Shown here one piece after another: positions 36,804 to 46,680 of a stretch of 64,000 nt of DNA (position 1 is its first letter; each line of letters starts with the position of its first letter). Under the pieces are notes generated by a model. That model had not been told where the DNA came from and made no database searches. It was given only the letters and a program-made list of their open reading frames with translations. This DNA comes from Heterostelium album PN500 (Eukaryota > Evosea > Eumycetozoa > Acytosteliales > Acytosteliaceae), in contig NW_008805065.1 of the NCBI RefSeq assembly GCF_000004825.1, forward strand, positions 806,001 to 870,000, given 5' to 3'. Both the position numbers and the translations under genes were made by a program.

Positions 36804-37304
36804 ATGTACAAAATCTCTGTCATCCTTTTAGTTTTGGTTTTTGTTGCCTATTCTACTGCAAGTTCAATTGAATTATGTGCTCCATGTTCTGGTGGTAAAG
36901 TCCAATCTTGTGGTTCATCAGGCTCTGTTAAATGTGTAACCATCCCATTGGGTAAATGTTAGTAAGTATATTAAATTTCTTAAATAAATTTAGTTTTAAA
37001 ATTAATAAATTATTAAATATATTATAACAAAAACAGTACTTTTGCTAATGTTTGCTCTGGTGCTCCAAATATATTAGCATATTACATTGAATCTATTGAT
37101 AGAGGTGCTGTCTCTGGACTTGTCTATCCTTCAATGGAGGCATGCTCAAAGAAAATGGCAGGTATCGTAATCTCTGAAGACTGCGGTGATTGCAATCTTG
37201 GTACCACTCTCACATGTAACGTCGGTAACTCTGCTTCCAATAACATGAAGACCTTTGCCATGGGTGCTGCCTCTGTAGTTTTGGCTGCCCCATTTTTACT
37301 TTAA
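36804..37304 (+). CDS. Small Cys-rich secreted protein, probably GPI-anchored
   Basis: Exons 36804-36961 and 37037-37304 encode about 141 residues. A clear signal peptide (MYKISVILLVLVF..., cut near AYSTAS) is followed by about 100 residues with spaced cysteines (CAPC, SCG, KCV, KC, VCSG, ACSK, DCGDC, TCN). A Ser/Asn stretch (GNSASNN) and a hydrophobic C-terminus (MGAASVVLAAPFLL) follow, the layout of a GPI-anchor signal. No known domain is recognised. Size and layout recall ponticulin-type surface proteins of dictyostelids, without clear sequence identity. A broken copy of its 5' end lies 500 bp upstream. Confidence 0.8.
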
Positions 37305-37461
37305 ATTAAGAATTAATTCTTAACTATATTTGAAAAATATTTAAAATAAAATTTTCTATCTTGGTGTTGCTAGCCTAATTATTTTTGACAAAATCTATTT
37401 ACTTTTTATTTTTTAAAACAAGCTTTATTGGATTACAAAATTAAGATCTTAAATTAATAAA

Positions 37462-38421
37462 ATGGATAGTGATACATATATATTGGTTGGTCGTAGAGAT
37501 GGCGGTGCAAATTTGATAAATTTAAGAAGCGGCAATATAGAGTTGATTGATTTCAGATTCAATCTAGCTAATACATTCAACTCTTTTGCTACGATTGGTG
37601 AATCTGTCTATATATTCGCTAGTTACTTCCATCAGAACAGCTTCTTTAGAGTCTCAATGCGTACAAAAGTCATTGATTTCAACGGTGAGTTCAATAATGG
37701 TGTGATTGGTGGTCACTGTATTTCGGTGTGTTACGATGGTCTTGACCACGTCTACTTGATCGGTGGTCGTAAAGGAAGTGACAAGCAACATCTAAACCGA
37801 ATAGACAGATTCAATTGTAGAACAAACACATTCGAAAAATACTTCTATCAACAACAACAACAACAACAACAGACAACATCGACATCAAGCATCAGTAACA
37901 AGAATACTTCTAGTTTATTAAGTAGCAATAGCAGTTACTTTATCATCTCTGTATATCTTAATGGTTTGATCTATTCTGTACTTGCAAATGAGAAGAGTAT
38001 ATTAATATTCAACACACTCGATCGATCTATTTATAAATATCAATCAGATCAGTTATTTGACAAAACAATATCTGCATGTACAGATATAAATAATAATAAT
38101 ATTAACAAAACTAATAATAATAGCAATAGTGATAATATATATTTACATTCTAATGATGGAAGATTTATTCGATTCAATGTCAATAGTAAAGTGATAACTA
38201 AACTCAATCCTATTATCGAACAAAGAGTGGATGACTTTTTATCGATGGTATTCCACAATGTGTCAGAGCATGAGAACAATATATACCTGTTGGGTGGAAC
38301 ACAATACAAATATCACAGATACTCTGTTGAAAACAATCATTCACAATCTCTACCACTATTTAACAATCTTAATACAAATAATAACAATAACGATTGCGGT
38401 GCTTCAATAATATCATTTTAA
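37462..38421 (+). CDS. Kelch-like beta-propeller protein
   Basis: Single exon, 319 residues. Kelch-type units are visible as VYLIGGRKG...NRIDRFNCRTNTFEKY (about residues 100-127) and NIYLLGGTQ (near 280). Other units are degenerate (ILVGRRDGG at the start). Poly-Gln and Asn/Ser tracts interrupt blades at about 130-155 and 210-220. Such propellers bind other proteins. Related dictyostelid proteins often have an N-terminal B-box zinc finger, absent here, so this may be a shortened member. It sits between the two karyopherin paralogues. Confidence 0.65.
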   Translation: MDSDTYILVGRRDGGANLINLRSGNIELIDFRFNLANTFNSFATIGESVYIFASYFHQNSFFRVSMRTKVIDFNGEFNNGVIGGHCISVCYDGLDHVYLIGGRKGSDKQHLNRIDRFNCRTNTFEKYFYQQQQQQQQTTSTSSISNKNTSSLLSSNSSYFIISVYLNGLIYSVLANEKSILIFNTLDRSIYKYQSDQLFDKTISACTDINNNNINKTNNNSNSDNIYLHSNDGRFIRFNVNSKVITKLNPIIEQRVDDFLSMVFHNVSEHENNIYLLGGTQYKYHRYSVENNHSQSLPLFNNLNTNNNNNDCGASIISF

Positions 38422-38752
38422 CACTAAAAAATTACTTATCAATAAAGAGATTACTGATGAACATCATCTTGTTTGTTTTTTTTTTTTGCAAAAGGTTACT
38501 TTATAATTGTATAAAGATATGAATCTCGATCAAATTTCTTTTGCCAAAATTAACTAGTTTCTAGTAAAAACAAATAATCTGAAAGTCGACAAAAAATTAA
38601 TTTTAAACAGCAGATTCTTGGAACCCAAATTTTAAGAAATTTTTTATACCTCGATATTTTTGTTTAAACTTTTTTAATGAAATCGCTAAAAGGGTCTGAA
38701 TAATAATAATTAATCACTTTTGAAAAAAGAGATAGATATATAAATAAACTAT
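38422..38752. other. Intergenic, upstream of karyopherin copy 2
   Basis: A/T-rich with a T-run at about 38477-38486. Presumed promoter of the following gene; nothing else seen. Confidence 0.4.
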
Positions 38753-41539
38753 ATGACTACCAACAATAAGAAAAGAAATCATGATGATGAATCTAATGTT
38801 GTAGAGGATATCGACAACAAGAAGGTAAAAGGTGAAGCAATGGATTTTGGTGAAATCGATAGATTATATAAAGTTATTAAAACAGAGAACAATGAAGCTG
38901 TAAGTAGTAAAGTGTTTTGTTTTATAGATCTCCATATTTATTAATATTATTATTTAAAAGTTAATCAATGAAGCGTTCGAAAAGTTAAAAGATGAGACCA
39001 CAACCAAATCTAAATGGTCATCGATTCCAATCAAATTGAAAGAAACACTAATCAACGAAGCCTGTATGACACTCCTATCGAAGAATCAATACGTTCATAA
39101 TCTATTCATTCCATATATAGCAAAGCTTATTATTGAAAACTATGATACAATCGGTAAATATTATTAATGATTAGTAGTATTCAATTAATATTAACATTAC
39201 ATTATAAAATACTAACTAACTACTTTACTTTAATATAATAATTATCTATCTATACATCTATCTATCTATAGATTCAATAAAACAAACAATTGAACAAATG
39301 TTTGAAAAATTCGAATTCTTACCAACAATCGAAGCAAAGAGATCTTGTTTGAAATTAATTGACTTGATCTTTAGAGATAATGAAGAATATGGTGAAGCAT
39401 TCCATGATATCGCGTCGTCGTTGTCGATAATCACCAAACACGTTCAAACATTACCACCACAGTATCACATGGAGTTCTTGATTCTCTTGGTGAACATTGT
39501 TTCAAAATGTCCATTACATAACTCTGATAATCTAGTTGATCTTGCAGAAGTAAGTATAATATATTATATTGTGTAATATAGAATTTCTAATCAATTAATA
39601 TCTTCTCTCTCTATAATTATGATAGGTCTTAAGAGATTTTTCAATTTCAGATGAATTCGAACCTGAAAGTTTCACTAAAACAATTATAGAGACATTAGAA
39701 TCAACAACATTACCAATTGGTAAATATATATAGCTAATAATAATAATAGTAATATACATACTAACAAGTTTATTAATCATACTAAAAACACATAATTAAT
39801 CTATAGAAACAATACAGTTCTTTTCAAATTTATTGGCTATTTTCTTTGCACATTTCTCATATGATGCGAATCCACGTGAAGAATATATAAGTTTAATGTT
39901 CAAATGGATTTCACAGGTACCTTATGATGATATTCTAGAAGCTTGGATAAAAGATGTAATTATTAAAATCAGTTTTGATATCCACAATTTGTTGGTAATC
40001 TAATCTATTCTTGTTTTATTCACCGATATATATATAGCCAAATGCTGATACAGTAGCAACTCCAAAAGAATCTAGTGCAAACGAATCAATTGTAGTATTA
40101 TCTAATGCTCAAGCAAGTTGGGTATTTGATTGCTTCAAACCGAAATGGGATGCAGCAATGAAATCTAAAGATTGGAAACAATTGTATTACTGTGGAAATA
40201 TTCTTGGTCAAATACATGAAAATTGCATCGGAATAATTACAGATACTCTATATATGTAAGTATAAATAATATTAAATAGAAATATTCTAAAGAAACTTAT
40301 TTTTTATTTATTTTTATAATTATAATTTATTAGGGAAATGTTAGATGTTATTATTTCACCACCAAATCAAATGATACAAAATATCTATTTAAATTTAACA
40401 TCAATGGTATTCCAAGAGAGGGGTGACGATATGGAAGATGAGTTGATTGGTACTTTCTTGGAGAAACTCTTGGCGTTGGAGAATCCATCGGCTTTTATAC
40501 AACCTTCGATTCTCAAGGCAATAGGAGAGATCATCGATGAGAAAGAGACAGAGATTATCGACGATGAAATGTCACAAAAGATCTTTAACTATATTAAGCC
40601 GTTCCTAAAAATCGATCAACCATCATCCATCATTGAGAATTCCATTAGTGTATTCACAAGTCTTGTCGATATTGCTGGTATCGATGATTTCATAGAGTTT
40701 AAAGATCAGTATTTAATGTTGTTGATAGACGTACTCCAAAAGAATGTCAATGGATTCAACGATCTCAAGGGCAGAGTCATGGAGGCAATGAGTGTACTCG
40801 GTACCATCTTGCCAAAACAAGACAAGCAATACGATGAATATGTTGTTCAAGCGATTCAGCTCATTAGAAAACTGGAGCCGAGTTGCTATACTAAACAAAC
40901 GGATTTCTATATGCGTGCACACGTGCGATTCGCTCAGCGTCTGGGCAACCGCTTCGAACCCTACTTGGATTCTACCTATCAGTATTTACTAAAGGTGATG
41001 TCGTCCCACAGTGATCCTTCACATCGTGCCAAGCTTGAAGCCGGTGATGTATTGTTGATTGACAATATAAAACTGGCAATGGAGATGACTATGGTACTTA
41101 CAGAGTCAACAGTCGATTTCTTCCATCGTTATGTCGGATCGATTGCCACCGAAGTGTTAAAGTTGATCGATTTCGACTTGGATGATACTATCAAGAGTGA
41201 TGCTACCAATACCCTACCGAAACTATTTGCATTCTACAAGTTAAATAGCATACTCTCGACAAAAGAGAAGAAAAAAGATCTGGTCAAAAATGACGATGGT
41301 CCAACCAAACTATTCAAAATCATAGCAAATCGTTTGGTTAAATCAATGGAAATCGAAGAATTTGAAGATGCATTGGAAAGCAAACAACTTGCACTACAAA
41401 TTGTAAGTAGATGAATATTTTAAAAGTTAAAAATAATAATGTTTTTAACAACCTTTTTTTTTTTTTTTTTTTTTTTAAGTGTGGACAAATTAACAAGATG
41501 GATTTAGGAAGCATTTTAGAATTCATTGAAAACAATTAA
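38753..41539 (+). CDS. Divergent IPO5/Kap121-like karyopherin (HEAT-repeat) protein, copy 2
   Basis: Eight exons, 38753-38899, 38961-39153, 39272-39549, 39626-39719, 39807-39955, 40038-40255, 40334-41402 and 41480-41539, encode about 735 residues. It aligns block by block with copy 1: GRVMEAMSVLGTILPKQ, MRAHVRFAQRLGNRFEPYLDSTYQYLLKVM, EVLKLIDFDLDDTIKSDATNTLPKLF. Two internal exons have exactly the same lengths and phases as in copy 1 (278 and 94 nt), and the large exon and the short last exon also correspond. This shows descent by tandem duplication. The N-terminus is basic (NKKRNHDDE..., NKKVKGE). It is also truncated relative to IPO5. The last acceptor is behind an 18-T run. Confidence 0.76.
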
Positions 41540-41795
41540 AATATCAACTTTTAGTGATTAGTGTATTGATAAATGATCATTATGACTTAAATACAAAAAT
41601 ATGATTGACATTTTTTTTACAAATTTACTTTTAATAAAGTTAATTATTTATTATAATCTACGCAGAACATATCAACATAGTAGTTTGGTATTCATATCCT
41701 TGAGGATGGTGAATAGGTGGCAGTGAATTTAATTGATTTTGAGTATGTGGCCACGGTCTTTCAATAGCAGACAAGCAACTTGATCATCGACAAGC
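41540..41795. other. Spacer between karyopherin copy 2 and LINE fragment
   Basis: Short open stretches on the minus strand between about 41660 and 41760 (for example encoding PPIHHPQGYEYQ and a stop) might be the 3' end of a decayed gene. I cannot assign a family. Confidence 0.25.
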
Positions 41796-41855
41796 ATTTT
41801 TTTTTTTTTTTTTTTTGCAAAAAAAGTTTTGTTGACTCACATTACCTGCAATTTG
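41796..41855 (-). mobile_element. Very short LINE 3'-end fragment
   Basis: An 18-T run followed by GCAAAAAAAGTTTTGTTGACTCA matches the extreme 3' end of the larger LINE copy (42241-42275) and then diverges. It is either a severely 5'-truncated insertion or a recombination scar. Confidence 0.6.
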
Positions 41856-41980
41856 TGGATCATGATAATATTGTGGGAAATTAAGGTCAAAAAAGTAAAA
41901 TTTATAAGGTGAACCACATTAAATTAATATGAGCCAAGCAATACAAAAAATTGATTTATTGCAAAAAAATACTTTTATTG

Positions 41981-42215
41981 TTATTTCCTCATATCAACAA
42001 AGCTATTAGTCAATAGTCCAACACAACACCAAATTTTATGGTGAGACAGCAGCAATTGTTTAATATTTTTAGCCTTTGAACTGAAAAAGTTACATGTAAT
42101 TGCCCACTTTTTAAAGTGAGCAAAAACATTTTCTATAATGATTCTTACAGACTTGAATCTTTTATCTGCTTCTTTTAAGCTATCCTCTTTCCATCCTTTC
42201 TATTTTCCCTGTCAA
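41981..42215 (-). pseudogene. DDE transposase (PIF/Harbinger-like) C-terminal relic
   Basis: The reverse strand encodes about 75 residues ending at TAA 41981. The stretch RFKSVRIIIENVFAHFKKW, then HHKIWCCVGLLTNSFVD, follows the pattern of the last part of DDE_Tnp_4-type transposases, where the third acidic residue (Glu of IEN) precedes a helix with FxxxKxW. An in-frame stop lies just upstream and no further transposase sequence is found. It sits between two LINE 3' ends. Confidence 0.55.
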
Positions 42216-42240
42216 TAACTATAAATTTTTTGTATAAATT

Positions 42241-43885
42241 TTTTTTTTTTGCAAAAAAAGATTTGTTGACTCATGATCAGTCAACAAATTGCAGGTATTG
42301 ATATTAACCTGCTAGTTCGTGTTTTATATTATATACATTCTCACACAGGCCGTGAGAAATAGCCAATAAAATATTATTATTATTATTATTATTATTGTTT
42401 ATAGTTATTATTAATTAATAAGTTTAGTAGTATTAGGATAGAATAGATCTAACAGTAGTTGAGTGTTGATGAACAACAGTATAAAGTGGTGGCACGTAGT
42501 TGGAAGGATTTAGATTCCAATCAGATTTAAATTTACGTGTTATTGCAGAGCAATCGACAGTGATTCCTTGGGAGATAGAATTAGCTATTGTGAAGTTAAG
42601 CTTGTGGTAATTGGCATCGATTAATTTGGTGTAATGGGTGACTGCTCTTTTGACGGTATTTTCCAGCTTGTAATGGGTACCATCACCAAACATTTTACAG
42701 GACAGCGCCTGCCATAACGAATGTACGATAGCAGCAGTAAGGTGGGTGAAGTGGACAGAAGTACGAATAGGACCGTCGAACTTGATGCACGAGTGCTTCC
42801 AATTGCGAAGTCTATTGTTACAGTACTTGTGGTATATATGTTTGATAAAGGAAAGGAACTGCTGTGAAACTACATTCCTGCATTTGAAGAAGAAATGCTC
42901 ATGTGGGTTGCAGAGTTCAGTGAAGGTGTCACCACAGAACTCACAGACATGACCAGTGCGCTTGTGGTTGATGGGGAAGGTGTGAGAGTACAGCCGGAAT
43001 ATGCTGTTACCTAGCATAGGCGCTTTGACCTTGGATATATGCAGGAACTGAGATTGGAGAACCAAAGAGTGACCAATCTGGATGGTTAGTTGACCTTCAG
43101 TACGGCGGACTCGGGGGTACTTGTGGTTGAATAGGACAGAATAGATTTCCTTCAGAGTAAGGAGACTACCATCATCAGCAAGGATGGGATTGCCCGGTAT
43201 GACTCTGGAGAAGTGATTGTTTCTAAAATCGATCCAAGACGAATGGAACAGTTTGAAGGATGGTGAAGAAGTTGGATTAGTAAATTTTTTGGCACAATCA
43301 AGCATGGATGACCAAGTTTTGAAGTAACCAAATGAGTTGCTTCTACTTAACAACAGGAATCTTTTAGAGACCTATATCTTATAAGCAGCAGAACGAAGAG
43401 ATAGATCCCACAAATTCAGACCACCATCATTCCAGTGAAAGCAAGACCTGTCCAAAGACATCAAAGCGGTGAACTTTGCTTTGGCATCAGGTGCACTGGT
43501 GAAGAACCAAACAATAAGTCTGTTGACAAGCTTGATTTGATCAGGTGTGGGCGATTCAAGATAGAAGTGATAGAAGAGCATGGGAAGCACATAAGATTTA
43601 ATGATGGTTGATTTAGCTCTTAGAGTATAAACTTTATACTTATACAGAGCTAGGTTAGCTTTAATAAGATTGATTATACTTGCCAGTTTGGAGCAGTGAC
43701 CATCCGGGTTGAAATTGACACCTAGGTATCTTTCAGGGACGGTGGAGACAGGGAACGGAAGGTTGGCGGTGGAAGTGTTACCGAGCGGAATGATAACCGA
43801 TTTACTAGAGTTAACATCTGCAGTGGATAGCTTGAACAAGCGGGTACATGTGTACCCCACTAGTCTCGCATGCGGTATTTTTTCG
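42241..43885 (-). mobile_element. 5'-truncated non-LTR retrotransposon downstream of tRNA-Val (TRE-like LINE)
   Basis: The largest copy. From the element's 5' side the frame 43860-42433 (interrupted by one TAG at 43372) encodes the end of a reverse-transcriptase domain (YLGVNFNPDG, TIIKSYVLPMLFYHFYLESPTPDQIKLVNRLI, NDGGLNLWDL). A C-terminal zf-RVT-type finger CEFC...HEHFFFKC follows. The 3' UTR has TAA/AAT repeats and an 11-bp stem (42261-42271 with 42279-42289), then poly-A. The endonuclease and most of RT are missing. It lies about 30 bp downstream of tRNA-Val in the same orientation, the position favoured by TRE3-type elements of dictyostelids. Confidence 0.85.
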
Positions 43886-43896
43886 CTTATAAAAGC

Positions 43897-43969
43897 TACT
43901 CCTTGTGGGGATCGAACCCACGACCCTGACCGTGTAAAGGTCATGTGATAACCACTACACCAAAAGAGC
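43897..43969 (-). tRNA. tRNA-Val (anticodon UAC)
   Basis: The reverse strand gives acceptor GCTCTTT with AAGGAGT, anticodon stem TGACC/GGTCA around loop TTTACAC (anticodon UAC), T-arm GTGGG-TTCGATC-CCCAC and discriminator A. A TTTT run directly follows (43891-43894). The D-arm region GGTGTAGTGG and the GGTTCGATCCC box B are intact. No intron. Confidence 0.92.
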
Positions 43970-44303
43970 ACGTGATAATATAAAAAATATTTGTTTTGTA
44001 ATGGTGCGGTATGACAAAAGGTATCTCGTTAATCCTTATGCCGATAAGCATACTTACTTCAGTTAAATAACTCCTTCTAATACAGTTCTTGTCTCAAAAC
44101 ATTGTTTTGATTACTTTAACCAATTAGAATCTCACTGCCACCTTGTACGCACCTTAGATTAAAAAAAGTGAAGACCAAAAAGAACAATAAAAATAACTTT
44201 CTATAACATCTGTTACTCTGCTATTAATTTCAATCAATATATTATCATAACAATTAACTACCAAGTTGGTAGTACCAACAACCTTAATTTTGTGATCATT
44301 AAA
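43970..44303. other. Intergenic between tRNA-Val and PSTK
   Basis: Holds the 5' flank of the tRNA gene and the presumed PSTK promoter. No gene seen. Confidence 0.4.
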
Positions 44304-45634
44304 ATGTTTGAACATCAAAACAATATTGTTCTATTCAATGGTCTACCAGCATCAGGTAAAACATACTTGTGCACCCAACTGACCTATTACATTGTAAAAT
44401 TATTAGAGTCTACATCAAACAACGATGATAATAAATCATTTCTAATCTATCATATTGAATATGATAAGATTTATCATTTAATACAAGATTCTATCAAGAA
44501 TAACAGAAATCTACAAACTACAACAACGGCAACAATGGTTGCAAAAGATAACATCAATCTAACAACTAGTAGTTGGAAAATAGTAAGACAAGAAATACAA
44601 TATCAAATCGAATCATTGCTAAACAACAATAGTTTAAAGTCATTCCTTTTATTACCACCGATCGAACCAATTTACAGATTCCACGATAATAGCAACAATG
44701 ATCATAATAATAATAATAATAAGAATAATAATAAAACAATATATAAAATAATACTATTAGATGATAACTTTTATTATAAAAGTATGAGATATATTTATTA
44801 TAAAATAGCGAAGCAATGTAAGTTAGTTAAACTAAACCAATGGTTTAAAAGGTTAAGATTTTCAAGATTAATTAATTAACTTTGCTTTAAACAACCAATA
44901 AACAAAAGATAATACTGGATTTACACAGTTGTTCTTATATAAAGATCTATATTTATCAAAATTAAATAATAAACTTAGATTACAACAATTATTAAACTGT
45001 CAAACAAAACCATTTGAACAACTGATAGTTACAGACGATGTCATTGATAAAATGAATCAAATATTCGAAGATCCAAATCCACAAAGTCATAAATGGGAAT
45101 TAAACACCGTAGTAATACCAACCATAAACTCTTCAAATCATAATTCATCAGTATCAATGTAACTATTATTTACTTACTTAAAATTAAGCTTAATTTTTAT
45201 TGAATACTAATAGTAAATAATATAGAGAATCAATATATAATGAAATTATCAAGAATTTAAATACACCCATTGTTATAGATAATAGTTTAGACCAACAATT
45301 ACTTCAACAACAGCAAATAGATAGAGATAATACAAAGAACAATACAATTCATCAACTAGATCTTGAATTTAGAAGATCTGTTAATCATCTACTATCAAGC
45401 CATCCAGAGTATAGGAGTAAAGCTAAACTTCTAAGTAGTTATAAACAACAATTTCTAAAACAACTATTCGATTATATTGATATGCAACATGATCATAATG
45501 ATGATAATGAAGAAGAAGAAGAAGATGGTCATAATCAACGATCACAGCAACAAAATCTTGATGAATCAACTATTGAACATTTAATACAAAGATTTAATAA
45601 TGGTTGTTTATCATTATTAGAATCAAACAACTAA
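44304..45634 (+). CDS. pstk: O-phosphoseryl-tRNA(Sec) kinase (PSTK)
   Basis: Exons 44304-44817, 44909-45158 and 45226-45634 encode about 390 residues. The P-loop GLPASGKTYL is at residue 14. The highly diagnostic LLDDNFYYKSMRY...A-K...FTQLFL block, then a C-terminal PNPQSHKWE..T-V-I-P segment, match PSTK in order. The enzyme phosphorylates Ser-tRNA(Sec), the step before SepSecS makes selenocysteinyl-tRNA, so the organism should use selenocysteine. Kti12 is the related alternative but lacks the DDNFYYxSMRY signature. The middle and C-terminus carry Asn and Gln/Glu-rich inserts. The exon-2 acceptor is an AAAAG, checked only by frame. Confidence 0.88.
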
Positions 45635-45709
45635 ACAATAACAACAATATTATTAATTAGTTGTGTATTATTATATATATATTAAATAATTTATTTATTA
45701 TTACATGTA

Positions 45710-46276
45710 TTATGACATTTTCTTTATCAATTTACTGGAAACTTCAATTTTAGCATCGATATTATCGAATTTCTTATCGATTCTTTCCAATCGTTCACGT
45801 TGTGCTTTCATTTCTATCATGGTGTCAGACATTACCTGTATGTCCTGGTGTAACATTGATACGGCTTCTTTCAACATCTTTGTACCGTTGTCTGCGACTA
45901 CTTTACACTGTTTAACTCTATCTAGTTGTTGTTGTTCCTGTCTATTTGGATTCCTCAGTATATAACTATCACTACCAGTTCCATTCCTCTCATACTCTAA
46001 TAAACGATCCAATTGATTCTTATCATTCAATTCTTTAATTCTCTTCTGTAGTGTCTGATATTCATTTTTTAAACTTAAAACTGTTGGATCTTCTGATTTG
46101 GTGTACAATCTTTTGTATTCCAATTGAAATAAATCCCATTCACTTTTTAATTCGATATTTATTTTCTCTATTTCTTTTAATTTATTATTACTATTGCTAT
46201 TATTTAATAAATCATTTATATCTTTAATATTATCTTTTATATTTCGTAAATATAAATTATATAATGTTTTATCCAT
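45710..46276 (-). CDS. SNARE-like coiled-coil protein without membrane anchor
   Basis: Single exon, 188 residues. The N-terminal about 95 residues are predicted helical. The C-terminal segment (VKQCKVVADNGTKM...DIQVMSDTMIEMKAQRERLERIDKKFDNIDAKIEVSSKLIKKM) has heptad spacing and resembles the Qb-SNARE motif of Vti1 (…IGSEIIEELGEQRDQLERTKSRL..S..ILRSMS). Unlike Vti1, the protein stops right after the SNARE-like helix, with no hydrophobic anchor and no sign of a further exon in the 75 bp to the convergent PSTK gene. A generic coiled-coil protein cannot be excluded. Confidence 0.6.
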   Translation of the reverse strand: MDKTLYNLYLRNIKDNIKDINDLLNNSNSNNKLKEIEKINIELKSEWDLFQLEYKRLYTKSEDPTVLSLKNEYQTLQKRIKELNDKNQLDRLLEYERNGTGSDSYILRNPNRQEQQQLDRVKQCKVVADNGTKMLKEAVSMLHQDIQVMSDTMIEMKAQRERLERIDKKFDNIDAKIEVSSKLIKKMS

Positions 46277-46680
46277 TTCTAAAAATAACCTTTCTCTAGT
46301 TTAAACTAAATAAATAGTTGTATAGTTTTTTATATATGTATATATATATGTAAAAATATTTGTGTGTTTATGCTGTACTGAACTAATTATGTATACAAAT
46401 AAATCTAATTATTTAAATAATTTATTTTTTTTTAATTTTTGACAAAGTGCAACATAAGGGAGAAGCAAGAATTCTTTGAAAATTTTTCATAAAGATCAAA
46501 ATCAAATTCTTTATTTTTTCTTTGTTGCTTTTTCAAACTCTGATTTTCAAAGCAAAGATGAAATTTATTATCAAAATTTTAATACTAAATATTAAATCAT
46601 TAAACTTTTAACAAATATTTTACTTTTTTTATTTTATTTTATAACTATATATAACTTTTAACTTTATTTCTAATTAAAGA
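46277..46680. other. Divergent intergenic region
   Basis: Between the SNARE-like gene (minus) and the RING gene (plus). A/T-rich with AT dinucleotide repeats near 46330-46350. Presumed promoters only. Confidence 0.4.

Noticed and set aside
43709-43948. Plus-strand frame over the LINE 5' side and tRNA-Val
   Set aside because: Antisense of reverse-transcriptase coding sequence and tRNA.
43867-43971. LINE reading frame extending through the tRNA-Val gene
   Set aside because: The frame is open by chance; the tRNA cloverleaf and box B are intact, so the element must start downstream of about 43885.
44304-44400. Kti12 or generic P-loop kinase instead of PSTK
   Set aside because: The DDNFYYKSMRY signature and the C-terminal PNP...W block are specific to PSTK.
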